Origin: Acidobacteriota bacterium
GTDB taxonomy: Bacteria; Acidobacteriota; Polarisedimenticolia; J045
DNA length: 11,745 bases
Assembly (NCBI GenBank): GCA_024276295.1
Contig: JAJRXN010000093.1
Location: 1 to 11,745, forward strand
Direction: 5' to 3'
Below, piece by piece: positions 6,404-11,745 of the stretch (the first letter of the stretch is position 1; each line of letters starts with the position of its first letter). A model generated the notes under the pieces. That model had not been told where the DNA came from. It saw nothing but the letters and a program-made list of their open reading frames with translations, and did no database searches. The translations under genes and the position numbers were made by a program.

Positions 6404-7591
6404 ATGGCCGGAAGCGCGTGCGGGCGGTCCGGCATCCGATGCGTGCTGTTCGTCTGCATCGAGAACTCGTGCCGCAGCCAGATGGCCGAGGCGCTGGCCC
6501 GGATGATCGGCGGCGATCGCATCGAGGCGTTCAGCGCCGGCTCGCGTCCTTCCGGCCGGGTGAATCCGCGGGCGATCGAGGTGATGGCGGAAGCCGGATG
6601 CGACCTGTCGGCGCACCGGTCGAAGTCGCTCGCCGGGATCCCGCCCCGGAGGTACGACGCGGTGATCTCGATGGGGTGCGGCGACGCGTGCCCCGCGGTC
6701 CCGGCCCGGATCCGGGAGGACTGGGACATCCCGGATCCGGCGACGACGGACATCGGGGAAGTCCGTGCGGTGCGCGACCTGCTCCGCGCGAAGGTCGAAT
6801 CCCTGCTGGCACGGCTGCTCGACGGGCAGGAGGCCGGGGGGGGAGAGACATCGACCGCCTGGCCCCCTATGATGCACGGCCGGATGGTCCGGTCAGGCGA
6901 CGCAGGACGGGAAAAGATGCGAACCATTCTTGATTTGTTCGGCCAGAGTCCGTTCCGGGCGCTCCAGCGCCACATGGACACGGTTCTCGAGCCGGTCGAC
7001 CAGGTGCGGCCGTTCTTCGAGGCCTTCCTCGCCGGCGACGCTGAGAAGGCGAGGACGATCCGCAAGCGGATTCTCAAGCTCGAGCACGAGGCCGATCTCG
7101 TCAAGAACGAGATCCGGGACCACCTGCCGAAGTCGTACTTCCTGCCGGTCGACCGGCGCGACCTGCTCGCGCTGCTGCACCAGCAGGACCGGCTCGCCGA
7201 CCTGTGCGAGGACATCGTCATCGTCGCCACGCTCAAGGCCGACCTGACGCTGCCGAGGGACCTCCACCCGGCGATCCTCGAGGAGGTCGATCTGTCGCTC
7301 GAGGCGTGCGTCCTGGCGCGCGAGGTGATCGAGCGGCTCGACGAACTGCTCGAGACGTCGTTCGGCGGCGAGGAGGCCGCCCGCGTCATCGAGCTGATCG
7401 ACCGCGTCAGCGCCAAGGAGCACGAGGTCGACAAGCACGCCTACACGACCGCGCGGCAGCTCTTCGTCAGGGAGCAGGAACTCGGCGCGGTCGATCTCGG
7501 CTTGTGGCAGAAGCTGCTTCAACTGGTCGGGCGGCTGGCCAACGCCGCCGAATCGATCGGGGACCACGTGCGCCTGATGCTATCCCGCTGA
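6404..7591 (+). CDS. arsC: Arsenate reductase (LMW-PTPase-type ArsC) in one frame with DUF47; fusion or lost stop
   Basis: ATG 6404 begins 8 bases after the Acr3 stop. Residues 1-140 are a low-molecular-weight phosphatase-type arsenate reductase. The P-loop is CIENSCRS (Cys18, Arg24), further thiols lie in MGCGDACP (Cys92, Cys96), and the general acid is in DIPDPA (Asp111). It reduces arsenate to arsenite for export by the adjacent Acr3. The MGCGDACP form resembles Trx-linked and mycothiol-linked ArsC relatives. ArsC proteins normally end near residue 140. Here the frame continues without a stop through TSTAWPPMMHGR into a complete DUF47 protein, for 395 residues in total. An eight-G tract (6836-6843) lies exactly at the expected end; with seven G the frame would stop at TGA 6870-6872. 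A separate promoter and start for DUF47 are present, so I favour two genes with an indel over a true fusion, but the sequence as given encodes both. Confidence 0.75.
   Translation: MAGSACGRSGIRCVLFVCIENSCRSQMAEALARMIGGDRIEAFSAGSRPSGRVNPRAIEVMAEAGCDLSAHRSKSLAGIPPRRYDAVISMGCGDACPAVPARIREDWDIPDPATTDIGEVRAVRDLLRAKVESLLARLLDGQEAGGGETSTAWPPMMHGRMVRSGDAGREKMRTILDLFGQSPFRALQRHMDTVLEPVDQVRPFFEAFLAGDAEKARTIRKRILKLEHEADLVKNEIRDHLPKSYFLPVDRRDLLALLHQQDRLADLCEDIVIVATLKADLTLPRDLHPAILEEVDLSLEACVLAREVIERLDELLETSFGGEEAARVIELIDRVSAKEHEVDKHAYTTARQLFVREQELGAVDLGLWQKLLQLVGRLANAAESIGDHVRLMLSR
6836..6843 (+). repeat. Eight-G homopolymer at the ArsC/DUF47 junction
   Basis: GGGGGGGG follows AGGCC. It is the likely indel site that decides whether ArsC ends at 6872 (seven G) or reads on into DUF47 (eight G). 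It could be a sequencing error, a mutation or a slippery tract. Confidence 0.6.
6845..6873 (+). promoter_or_regulatory. Sigma-70-like promoter for the DUF47-PiT pair
   Basis: GAGACA (6845-6850) and TATGAT (6868-6873) are 17 bases apart. The -10 lies 43 bases before ATG 6917. This supports independent transcription of DUF47 and PiT from inside or after arsC. No Pho box was recognised next to it. Confidence 0.45.
6917..7591 (+). CDS. DUF47 family PhoU-like protein (TIGR00153), regulator of PiT transport
   Basis: The product is 224 residues, the usual family size. The start MRTILDLFGQSPFRALQRHM is typical of the family, so ATG 6917 is preferred; GGACGGGAAAAG precedes it as a loose RBS. The protein is all-helical and charged. 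It has two repeats of an acidic metal-site motif, EHEAD (residues 56-60) and EHEVD (168-172), like the paired metal-binding motifs of PhoU. The C-terminal segment, LVGRLANAAESIGDHVRLML, is also PhoU-like. DUF47 proteins are cytosolic and are usually encoded directly upstream of a PiT permease, as here (45 bases). The known link is control of phosphate or cation flux through PiT, though the mechanism is not settled. The same frame continues upstream into arsC without a stop. Confidence 0.88.
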   Translation: MRTILDLFGQSPFRALQRHMDTVLEPVDQVRPFFEAFLAGDAEKARTIRKRILKLEHEADLVKNEIRDHLPKSYFLPVDRRDLLALLHQQDRLADLCEDIVIVATLKADLTLPRDLHPAILEEVDLSLEACVLAREVIERLDELLETSFGGEEAARVIELIDRVSAKEHEVDKHAYTTARQLFVREQELGAVDLGLWQKLLQLVGRLANAAESIGDHVRLMLSR

Positions 7592-7594
7592 GCC

Positions 7595-7623
7595 GCCCCG
7601 CGGGGCCGGTCCGGGTTTCCCGG
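7595..7623 (+). other. Two small GC-rich hairpins between DUF47 and PiT
   Basis: A perfect 12-base palindrome GCCCCGCGGGGC (7595-7606) is followed by CCGGG-TTT-CCCGG (7611-7623), just before the PiT RBS (GGAGG, 7627-7631). There is no T-run, so it is not a standard terminator. It could modulate translation or mRNA stability. Confidence 0.3.
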
Positions 7624-7636
7624 CCTGGAGGAATCG

Positions 7637-8878
7637 ATGCCGCCGCTGTTCTTCGTTGCCATCGGTCTGGTCTTCGGCCTCTATCTCGCGATGAACATCG
7701 GCGCCAACGACGTGGCCAACGCGATGGGGACCTCGGTCGGTTCGCGGGCGCTGACGATGCGCCAGGCGATCCTGGCTGCGGCGGTGTTCGAGTTCCTCGG
7801 GGCGGTGCTCGTCGGCGGCAGCGTGACCAAGACGGTCAAGAAGGGGGTCATCGACGTCGAGACGCTGTCGGACCCGACGATGTTCATGATCGTGATGTGC
7901 GCCGCGCTGCTCGCCGCGGCGCTGTGGCTGCAGCTCGCGACCTGGCGCGGCTGGCCGGTCTCGACGACCCACGCGATCATCGGCGCCCTCGCGGGCGGCG
8001 GCGTCGCGGCTTCCGGACTGGCGGGCGTCTCCTGGGGCAAGCTGGCCCAGATCGGCACCTCGTGGGTCCTCTCGCCGCTGATCGGCGCGGCGATCGGCTT
8101 CACGATGTTCCGCATCCTCTCCAGTCGGATCATCAACGCGCGCTATCCACGGGTGATGGCCCGACGCGCGACGCCGTTTCTCGTCGCGCTGGTGGTCTTC
8201 GTGCTCGTGCTCTCGATGCTCTACAAGGGGCTCAAGAACCTGCATCTCGACTTCTCGCTGATCCGCGCGCTCGAGCTGGCGGCGCTCGGGGCGGCGGTCG
8301 GCGGCCTGCTGGCGGCGTTCCTCGTCTGGCGCCGGCCGCTCGGACGCGTCCGGCTCAATGACCGCTTCGGCTACGTCGAGAACCAGTTCGGCTGGCTGCA
8401 GGTGATGACGGCCTGCTACGTCGCGTTCGCCCACGGATCGAACGACGTCGCCAACGCCATCGGACCGCTCTCCGGCGTGCTCTCCGCCTGGCGATCCGGG
8501 GCCGTCCGCGGCGAGGTCGAGGTCCAGGAGTGGGTGCTCGCGATCGGGGGCGCGGGGATCGTCATCGGCCTGATGCTCTGGGGCTACCGCGTGATGGAGA
8601 CCATCGGCCGCCGGCTGACCGAGCTGACGCCCTCGCGCGGCTTCAGCGCCGAGTTCGCCGCCGCGACGACGGTGCTCGTGTGCAGCAAGATGGGGCTGCC
8701 GATCTCGACGACCCACACGCTGGTCGGTTCGGTCATCGGCGTCGGCCTGGCACGCGGCATCGCGGCGCTCGACATGCGGGTCGTGCGCGACATCTTCGCC
8801 GCCTGGGTCGTCACGCTGCCGGTCGCCTTCCTGTTGTCGGCGGTCCTGACCCGCGTGATGCTGCTCTTTTTCCTCTGA
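7637..8878 (+). CDS. pit: PiT family inorganic phosphate permease
   Basis: The product is 413 residues with about ten to twelve membrane segments. ATG 7637 follows GGAGG at 5 bases. The two halves repeat the family signatures in order: GANDVANAMGT (residues 22-32) with GWPVSTTHAIIGA (105-117), and GSNDVANAIGP (267-277) with GLPISTTHTLVGS (353-365). These pairs form the phosphate and cation site in this inverted-repeat transporter family. It takes up phosphate (probably as neutral metal-phosphate, or with H+ or Na+) across the inner membrane. It is encoded 45 bases after DUF47, the usual partner. PiT permeases discriminate poorly against arsenate, which makes the position next to acr3-arsC meaningful. 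pitA is the common symbol in other species. Confidence 0.93.
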   Translation: MPPLFFVAIGLVFGLYLAMNIGANDVANAMGTSVGSRALTMRQAILAAAVFEFLGAVLVGGSVTKTVKKGVIDVETLSDPTMFMIVMCAALLAAALWLQLATWRGWPVSTTHAIIGALAGGGVAASGLAGVSWGKLAQIGTSWVLSPLIGAAIGFTMFRILSSRIINARYPRVMARRATPFLVALVVFVLVLSMLYKGLKNLHLDFSLIRALELAALGAAVGGLLAAFLVWRRPLGRVRLNDRFGYVENQFGWLQVMTACYVAFAHGSNDVANAIGPLSGVLSAWRSGAVRGEVEVQEWVLAIGGAGIVIGLMLWGYRVMETIGRRLTELTPSRGFSAEFAAATTVLVCSKMGLPISTTHTLVGSVIGVGLARGIAALDMRVVRDIFAAWVVTLPVAFLLSAVLTRVMLLFFL

Positions 8879-8892
8879 AAGGTGCTCCGGGA

Positions 8893-8927
8893 AGGTCGCG
8901 CTGCCCTGCCGGCAGCCCGGACGACCT
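8893..8927 (+). other. GC-rich stem-loop between PiT and the lipoprotein gene
   Basis: The outer arms are AGGTCG (8893-8898) and CGACCT (8922-8927). The inner arms are GCTGCC (8900-8905) and GGCAGC (8911-8916), with a 5-base loop CTGCC. It begins 14 bases after the PiT stop. No T-run follows, so at most it is a weak, Rho-assisted or mRNA-end structure. Confidence 0.4.
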
Positions 8928-8945
8928 GCGAAGAAAGGCGAGGCG

Positions 8946-9539
8946 ATGTTTCGAACGGTCGGGAGAGCCCGGACAGCCCTGGTCGGCGTCGCGGTCGTGC
9001 TGGCGGCCGGCTGCGTGACGGCGTTCAGTCCCGCGACGATCCGGGACGAGATCGTGCGGCAGCGTGGGGAGGATCCCCGGCGGGCCTTCGAGGTCACCCT
9101 CGGGCGGTTCACGACCCTGCTGCTGCGGCAGATCGCCGCGGGAGACGGCGAGGACGTTCCGTTCGAGGGACTCGCGGGCCTCGAGCTGGCGGTGTTCGAG
9201 GTGGCGGCCGGCGACGGCCCGGCGCTCGACGTGACCCGGATCCCGGTCCGGGGCTGGGAGCCGTTGCTGCGGCTCGCCGACGAGACGCGCTCCGGCATGG
9301 TGCTGGTGCGCACAGGACGCCGTTCGTGGCGTGTCCCCGGCAGGGAGGCCTCACCGGTCGCCGACCTCGTCGTCGTCGGCAGCGGCCCGCAGCAGGTGGT
9401 CTACGCGCGGCTGTGGGGCCGGCTCGACCCCGGGCTTCCGGACGCGCTCGGCGGCGTGCTGCGGGAGGACGGCGCGGCGGGCGTCCGCCGGCTCCTTTCC
9501 GGGCTCGCCGCGGGCGGCGACGAGGGCGGGGAGCGGTGA
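8946..9539 (+). CDS. DUF4252-like lipoprotein
   Basis: The product is 197 residues. ATG 8946 follows a purine-rich GAAAGGCGAGG. The N-terminus has Arg residues, a hydrophobic stretch and the lipobox LAAGC with Cys23, so export and lipidation are likely. The mature protein has the pattern I associate with DUF4252: a helix (EVTLGRFTTLLLRQIA), a strand LELAVFEVA, a helix with a Trp (GWEPLLRLADE), a strand pair around MVLVRTG and ADLVVVGSG, and a final VVYARLWGRLD then a helix. The role of this family is unknown. The gene lies 67 bases after PiT and could be co-transcribed, but a stem-loop separates them. The family assignment is tentative; the lipoprotein call is firm. Confidence 0.7.
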   Translation: MFRTVGRARTALVGVAVVLAAGCVTAFSPATIRDEIVRQRGEDPRRAFEVTLGRFTTLLLRQIAAGDGEDVPFEGLAGLELAVFEVAAGDGPALDVTRIPVRGWEPLLRLADETRSGMVLVRTGRRSWRVPGREASPVADLVVVGSGPQQVVYARLWGRLDPGLPDALGGVLREDGAAGVRRLLSGLAAGGDEGGER

Positions 9540-9569
9540 GCCGGCGGAGACGGTTTTCCCGGCCCGCTG

Positions 9570-9597
9570 TTGCCGCACGCTCCGCCTTCGGTATGAT
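9570..9597 (+). promoter_or_regulatory. Sigma-70 promoter of the tRNA-Arg/Arg/His cluster
   Basis: TTGCCG (9570-9575), a 16-base spacer and TATGAT (9592-9597) lie 30 bases before tRNA-Arg(CCG). No comparable promoter is seen between the three tRNA genes, so they are probably one transcript. Confidence 0.55.
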
Positions 9598-9627
9598 CCT
9601 TCGGCCGATCCGGTTCGGAACCGGTGC

Positions 9628-9703
9628 GCGGGTGTAGCTCAGTGGATAGAGCACCAGCCTCCGGAGCTGGGTGTCGGAGGTTCGAATCCTCCCACTCGCG
9701 CCA
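9628..9703 (+). tRNA. tRNA-Arg (CCG)
   Basis: The gene is 76 bases with CCA encoded. The acceptor GCGGGTG pairs with CACTCGC (one G-T pair), discriminator G. The anticodon arm is CCAGC-CTCCGGA-GCTGG and the T arm is GGAGG-TTCGAAT-CCTCC. It is first in a three-tRNA cluster. Confidence 0.96.
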
Positions 9704-9717
9704 GTTTCCTCCGGGTC

Positions 9718-9735
9718 GGGATGGCCGGCCATCCC
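9718..9735 (+). repeat. Perfect 18-base palindrome in the tRNA spacer
   Basis: GGGATGGCC followed by GGCCATCCC forms a perfect palindrome between the two tRNA-Arg genes. It may be a processing stem in the tRNA precursor or a protein-binding site; there is no T-run. Confidence 0.4.
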
Positions 9736-9765
9736 GGCGCCGCGGCAACCGGAACGCTCGGCGAT

Positions 9766-9842
9766 GCGCCAGTAGCTCAGCTGGATAGAGCATCGGTCTT
9801 CTAAACCGGCGGTCGCAGGTTCGAGTCCTGCCTGGCGCGCCA
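9766..9842 (+). tRNA. tRNA-Arg (TCT)
   Basis: The gene is 77 bases with CCA encoded. The acceptor GCGCCAG/CTGGCGC is perfectly paired. The anticodon arm is TCGGT-CTTCTAA-ACCGG (one T-G pair) and the T arm is GCAGG-TTCGAGT-CCTGC. It reads AGA, and AGG by wobble, codons that are rare in the GC-rich genes here. Confidence 0.96.
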
Positions 9843-9895
9843 CGATCGCCGGAATGCGGGACCGAGGGCCGATGGCCCGGCAGGGCCGCGAGTGT

Positions 9896-9971
9896 GGTGG
9901 GCGTAGCTCAGCGGTAGAGCCCCTGACTGTGGATCAGGTGGTCGTCGGTTCAAATCCGATCGCCCACCCCA
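9896..9971 (+). tRNA. tRNA-His (GTG)
   Basis: The acceptor GTGGGCG/CGCCCAC is perfect, with the extra G(-1) at 9896 opposite C73, the identity element of tRNA-His. The anticodon arm is CCTGA-CTGTGGA-TCAGG and the T arm is GTCGG-TTCAAAT-CCGAT. CCA is encoded. It is last in the cluster. Confidence 0.95.
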
Positions 9972-9992
9972 GACTCGGCCGGTCCGACAGGC

Positions 9993-9998
9993 TATGAT
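9993..9998 (+). promoter_or_regulatory. Possible -10 element for the exchanger gene
   Basis: TATGAT lies 22 bases after tRNA-His and 43 bases before ATG 10041. No good -35 is present at 16-18 bases, so the gene may partly depend on read-through from the tRNA operon. Confidence 0.3.
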
Positions 9999-10040
9999 CC
10001 CGCGCCCGCCCGGCGTGCGACCGGGAGGGCGGGAAAGGCC

Positions 10041-10976
10041 ATGACCGCCGTCGTCGACGTCCTGCTGCTCCTGCTCTCGTTCCTTCTCCTGTGGAAGGGA
10101 GCGGACTGGTTCGTCGACTCGGCGGCGAAGATCGGCCGGGCCGCCGGCATGTCGGACCTCGTCATCGGCCTGACGATCGTCGCGTTCGGCACCTCCGCGC
10201 CCGAGTTCGCGGTCACGATCTCGGCGGCGATCACCGGGCGCAGCGAGATCGCGGTCGCCAACGTCCTCGGCTCGAACATCTTCAATCTCGGGATCATCCT
10301 CGGCGGCTGCGCGGTGTTCGCCGCTCTCGAGGCCCGTCGCGCGGCGATCCGGCGCGACGGGCCGCTGCTGGTCGCCGTCTCCCTCGCGGTGGCGCTGGCG
10401 CTGAGCGACGGCCGGCTGACCCGCCTCGAGGGCGTCCTGCTGTTCTCCGGCCTGCTGGCCTACCTGCTTCTCCTCTGGCGCGACCGCCAGCCGCTCGAGG
10501 AGGAGATCCCGATCGGCCGGCCGACCTGGGCCAGCGGCGTGCTGCTCGTCGTCGGTCTCGGGGCCGTCGTGCTCGGGGGCCGACTGCTCGTCGGTTCGGC
10601 GACCGATCTGGCGCGGATGCTCGGCGTTCCCGAGTGGCTGATCGGGCTGACGATCGTCGCCGCGGGCACGTCGGCTTCGGAGCTGGCGACCTCGATCGTC
10701 GCCTCGAGGCGCGGCCGGCATGCGATCGTCGTCGGCAACCTGATCGGCAGCGACATCTTCAACATGCTCGGCGTGCTCGGCGTGGCGGCCCTGGCGCGGC
10801 CGATCCTGCTCGACGACGGCCGGAGCTACGCGTTCGGGCTCGTCGCCCTCGTGGTGACGTGCCTGCTGGTGGCGATCTTCCTGCGGACCGGGGGGCGCAT
10901 CTCGCGCGGGGAAGGGCTGATCCTGGTGCTCGTCGGGTTGGTGCGCTGGGGCGAGGCGTTCTTCATGTCGCGCTGA
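10041..10976 (+). CDS. yrbG: YrbG-type Na+/Ca2+ exchanger (CaCA family)
   Basis: The product is 311 residues with ten predicted membrane segments, the usual size of bacterial and archaeal exchangers. ATG 10041 follows GGGAAAGG. The two inverted alpha repeats are clear: GLTIVAFGTSAPEFAVTI (residues 43-60) with NVLGSNIFNLGIILG (74-88), and GLTIVAAGTSASELATSI (202-219) with NLIGSDIFNMLGVLG (233-247). Glu55 and Glu214 match the ion-binding glutamates known from NCX_Mj. In the second repeat the usual Pro of the GTS-x-P-E motif is Ser213, while the first repeat keeps Pro54. The protein should exchange Ca2+ against Na+ or H+ at the inner membrane. It ends 15 bases before the convergent DUF58 gene. 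Confidence 0.92.
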   Translation: MTAVVDVLLLLLSFLLLWKGADWFVDSAAKIGRAAGMSDLVIGLTIVAFGTSAPEFAVTISAAITGRSEIAVANVLGSNIFNLGIILGGCAVFAALEARRAAIRRDGPLLVAVSLAVALALSDGRLTRLEGVLLFSGLLAYLLLLWRDRQPLEEEIPIGRPTWASGVLLVVGLGAVVLGGRLLVGSATDLARMLGVPEWLIGLTIVAAGTSASELATSIVASRRGRHAIVVGNLIGSDIFNMLGVLGVAALARPILLDDGRSYAFGLVALVVTCLLVAIFLRTGGRISRGEGLILVLVGLVRWGEAFFMSR

Positions 10977-10991
10977 TCGCGGCCCGGCGGG

Positions 10992-11745
10992 TCAGAAGCG
11001 GCGGCGCGCCTTGAAGTCCAGGTAGCGCTGGATCACGCCGGCGGCGAGGCGCGAGGCCGGCAGCGAGAGGCTGTCGATCCCCCGGCCGCGCAGCCGCGTG
11101 GCGAGTTCCCGGTTGGCGGCGAGCAGCCGCAGCGCGGAGACCTTGGCGTACGCCTCGGTCGTGCCGGCGGGGATCGCGCGGGCCAGGCCGACCAGGCCCG
11201 GGTCCTCGAGGTTGACCAGCAGCGGCCGGTGCCGCCGGGCGAGGCCGGCCAGCGCACGGCCGAGTGACTCCGCGCCGACCAGGTCGATCACCGAGGTGAC
11301 GACGATCGCCAGCGAACTGCGCGGCACCTCGACGGCGCTCCACGCCGCGGCCGCGGCGTAGTCCGGCTCCTCGAGTCCCGCGCGGCGGTCGTAGACGCGC
11401 TCGAAGACCGCCCGGAACGACCGCGTGCGCCGGTCGACACGCACCACGCGGTCGATCTCCTTGCCGAACAGCACCAGCGTCGCGGAGTCCTGCTGGGCGA
11501 CGACGACGCGCAGCAGCGCCAGCATGGCGGCCAGGGCGTGATCGAGCTTGCTCAGCCCGTCGGCCAGCGAGGCCATCGGACGCCCGCAGTCGATCAGCAG
11601 GACTAGGTGCTGGTGCTGTTCCCACGTCGTCTCCCGCGTCACGGGGCGCTGCAGCCGGGCGGTCTGCTTCCAGTGGATCATCCGCAGTTCGTCGCCCGGC
11701 TGGTACTCCCGCAGCGCGTACAGCTCCTGGCTGATGCCGCGCGCC
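10992..11745 (-). CDS. DUF58 domain protein, 5' end cut by the window edge
   Basis: The frame is open to the right edge; the stop TGA is at 10994-10992. The visible part begins with ARGISQELYALREYQPGDEL then RMIHWKQTARL. This is the DUF58 signature (REY.PGD..R.IHWK..AR), which sits just before a von Willebrand A-like fold. ATG 11681 lies inside this motif and is not the start. The vWA-like domain opens with LVLLIDCGRPM: the MIDAS aspartate is kept, but the serines of DxSxS are replaced by Gly and Pro. This 'D.GR.M' form is, as I recall, common in DUF58. Such proteins usually sit beside a MoxR-type AAA+ ATPase and transglutaminase-like genes, and are thought to act as adaptors for ATPase-assisted maturation of envelope proteins. 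Upstream partners would lie beyond 11745. About 250 residues are visible. Confidence 0.85.
   Translation of the reverse strand, partial: ARGISQELYALREYQPGDELRMIHWKQTARLQRPVTRETTWEQHQHLVLLIDCGRPMASLADGLSKLDHALAAMLALLRVVVAQQDSATLVLFGKEIDRVVRVDRRTRSFRAVFERVYDRRAGLEEPDYAAAAAWSAVEVPRSSLAIVVTSVIDLVGAESLGRALAGLARRHRPLLVNLEDPGLVGLARAIPAGTTEAYAKVSALRLLAANRELATRLRGRGIDSLSLPASRLAAGVIQRYLDFKARRRF

Noticed and set aside
6418..6933. 171-codon + frame inside arsC
   Set aside because: It is an Arg/Gly-rich shadow; the ArsC frame carries all the catalytic motifs.
7580..9313. 577-codon open frame on the - strand over PiT and the lipoprotein
   Set aside because: It is low-complexity Arg/Asp/His-rich shadow sequence opposite clear + strand genes.
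9801..10721. 306-codon - strand frame, including GRSDLNRRPPDPQSG-like text over the tRNAs
   Set aside because: It is translated tRNA and exchanger antisense, a known source of false proteins in annotation.

Overview
The window is GC-rich DNA from a Gram-negative bacterium. The evidence for an outer membrane is a predicted beta-barrel protein with a Sec signal peptide and two lipoproteins with clear lipoboxes. All four tRNA genes encode CCA, and their promoters look like ordinary sigma-70 sites. I cannot name the phylum from sequence alone; a high-GC proteobacterium and an acidobacterial-type lineage would both fit. Most genes lie on the + strand, and only the last, a DUF58 gene, lies on the - strand.

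Left end (1-1107): the 3' end of a large or secreted protein gene carries a C-terminal DUF6973-like domain of the kind found on polymorphic toxins. Its frame is broken near 573-597. The lost C-terminus resumes in another frame and ends in an ATGA overlap with a small lipoprotein gene, a plausible immunity protein. This stretch looks less GC-rich than its surroundings, as expected for a transferred cassette.

Mobile debris (1108-1923): an internally deleted IS3-family transposase runs up to a recognisable IS terminus at 1576. A second, degenerate copy of the same terminus lies in opposite orientation at 1721-1770. No intact gene is seen between 1547 and 1923.

Surface pair (1924-5111): two genes overlap by 4 bases. 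One encodes a predicted outer-membrane beta-barrel with an N-terminal Ig-like domain. The other encodes a secreted all-beta protein with a C-terminal fibronectin-III-like domain. I recognise no specific function for either.

Initiator tRNA and arsenic/phosphate block (5108-8878): a promoter overlapping the upstream stop codon drives tRNA-fMet. Then follow an Acr3 arsenite exporter, an ArsC-type arsenate reductase, a DUF47 (PhoU-like) protein and a PiT phosphate permease. ArsC and DUF47 are in one uninterrupted reading frame, either a real fusion or the result of an indel in an eight-G tract. Together the block would reduce and export arsenic and control the low-affinity phosphate uptake that also admits arsenate.

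Right end (8946-11745): a DUF4252-like lipoprotein, a tRNA cluster Arg(CCG)-Arg(TCT)-His(GTG), a YrbG-type Na+/Ca2+ exchanger, and a convergent DUF58 gene cut by the window edge.
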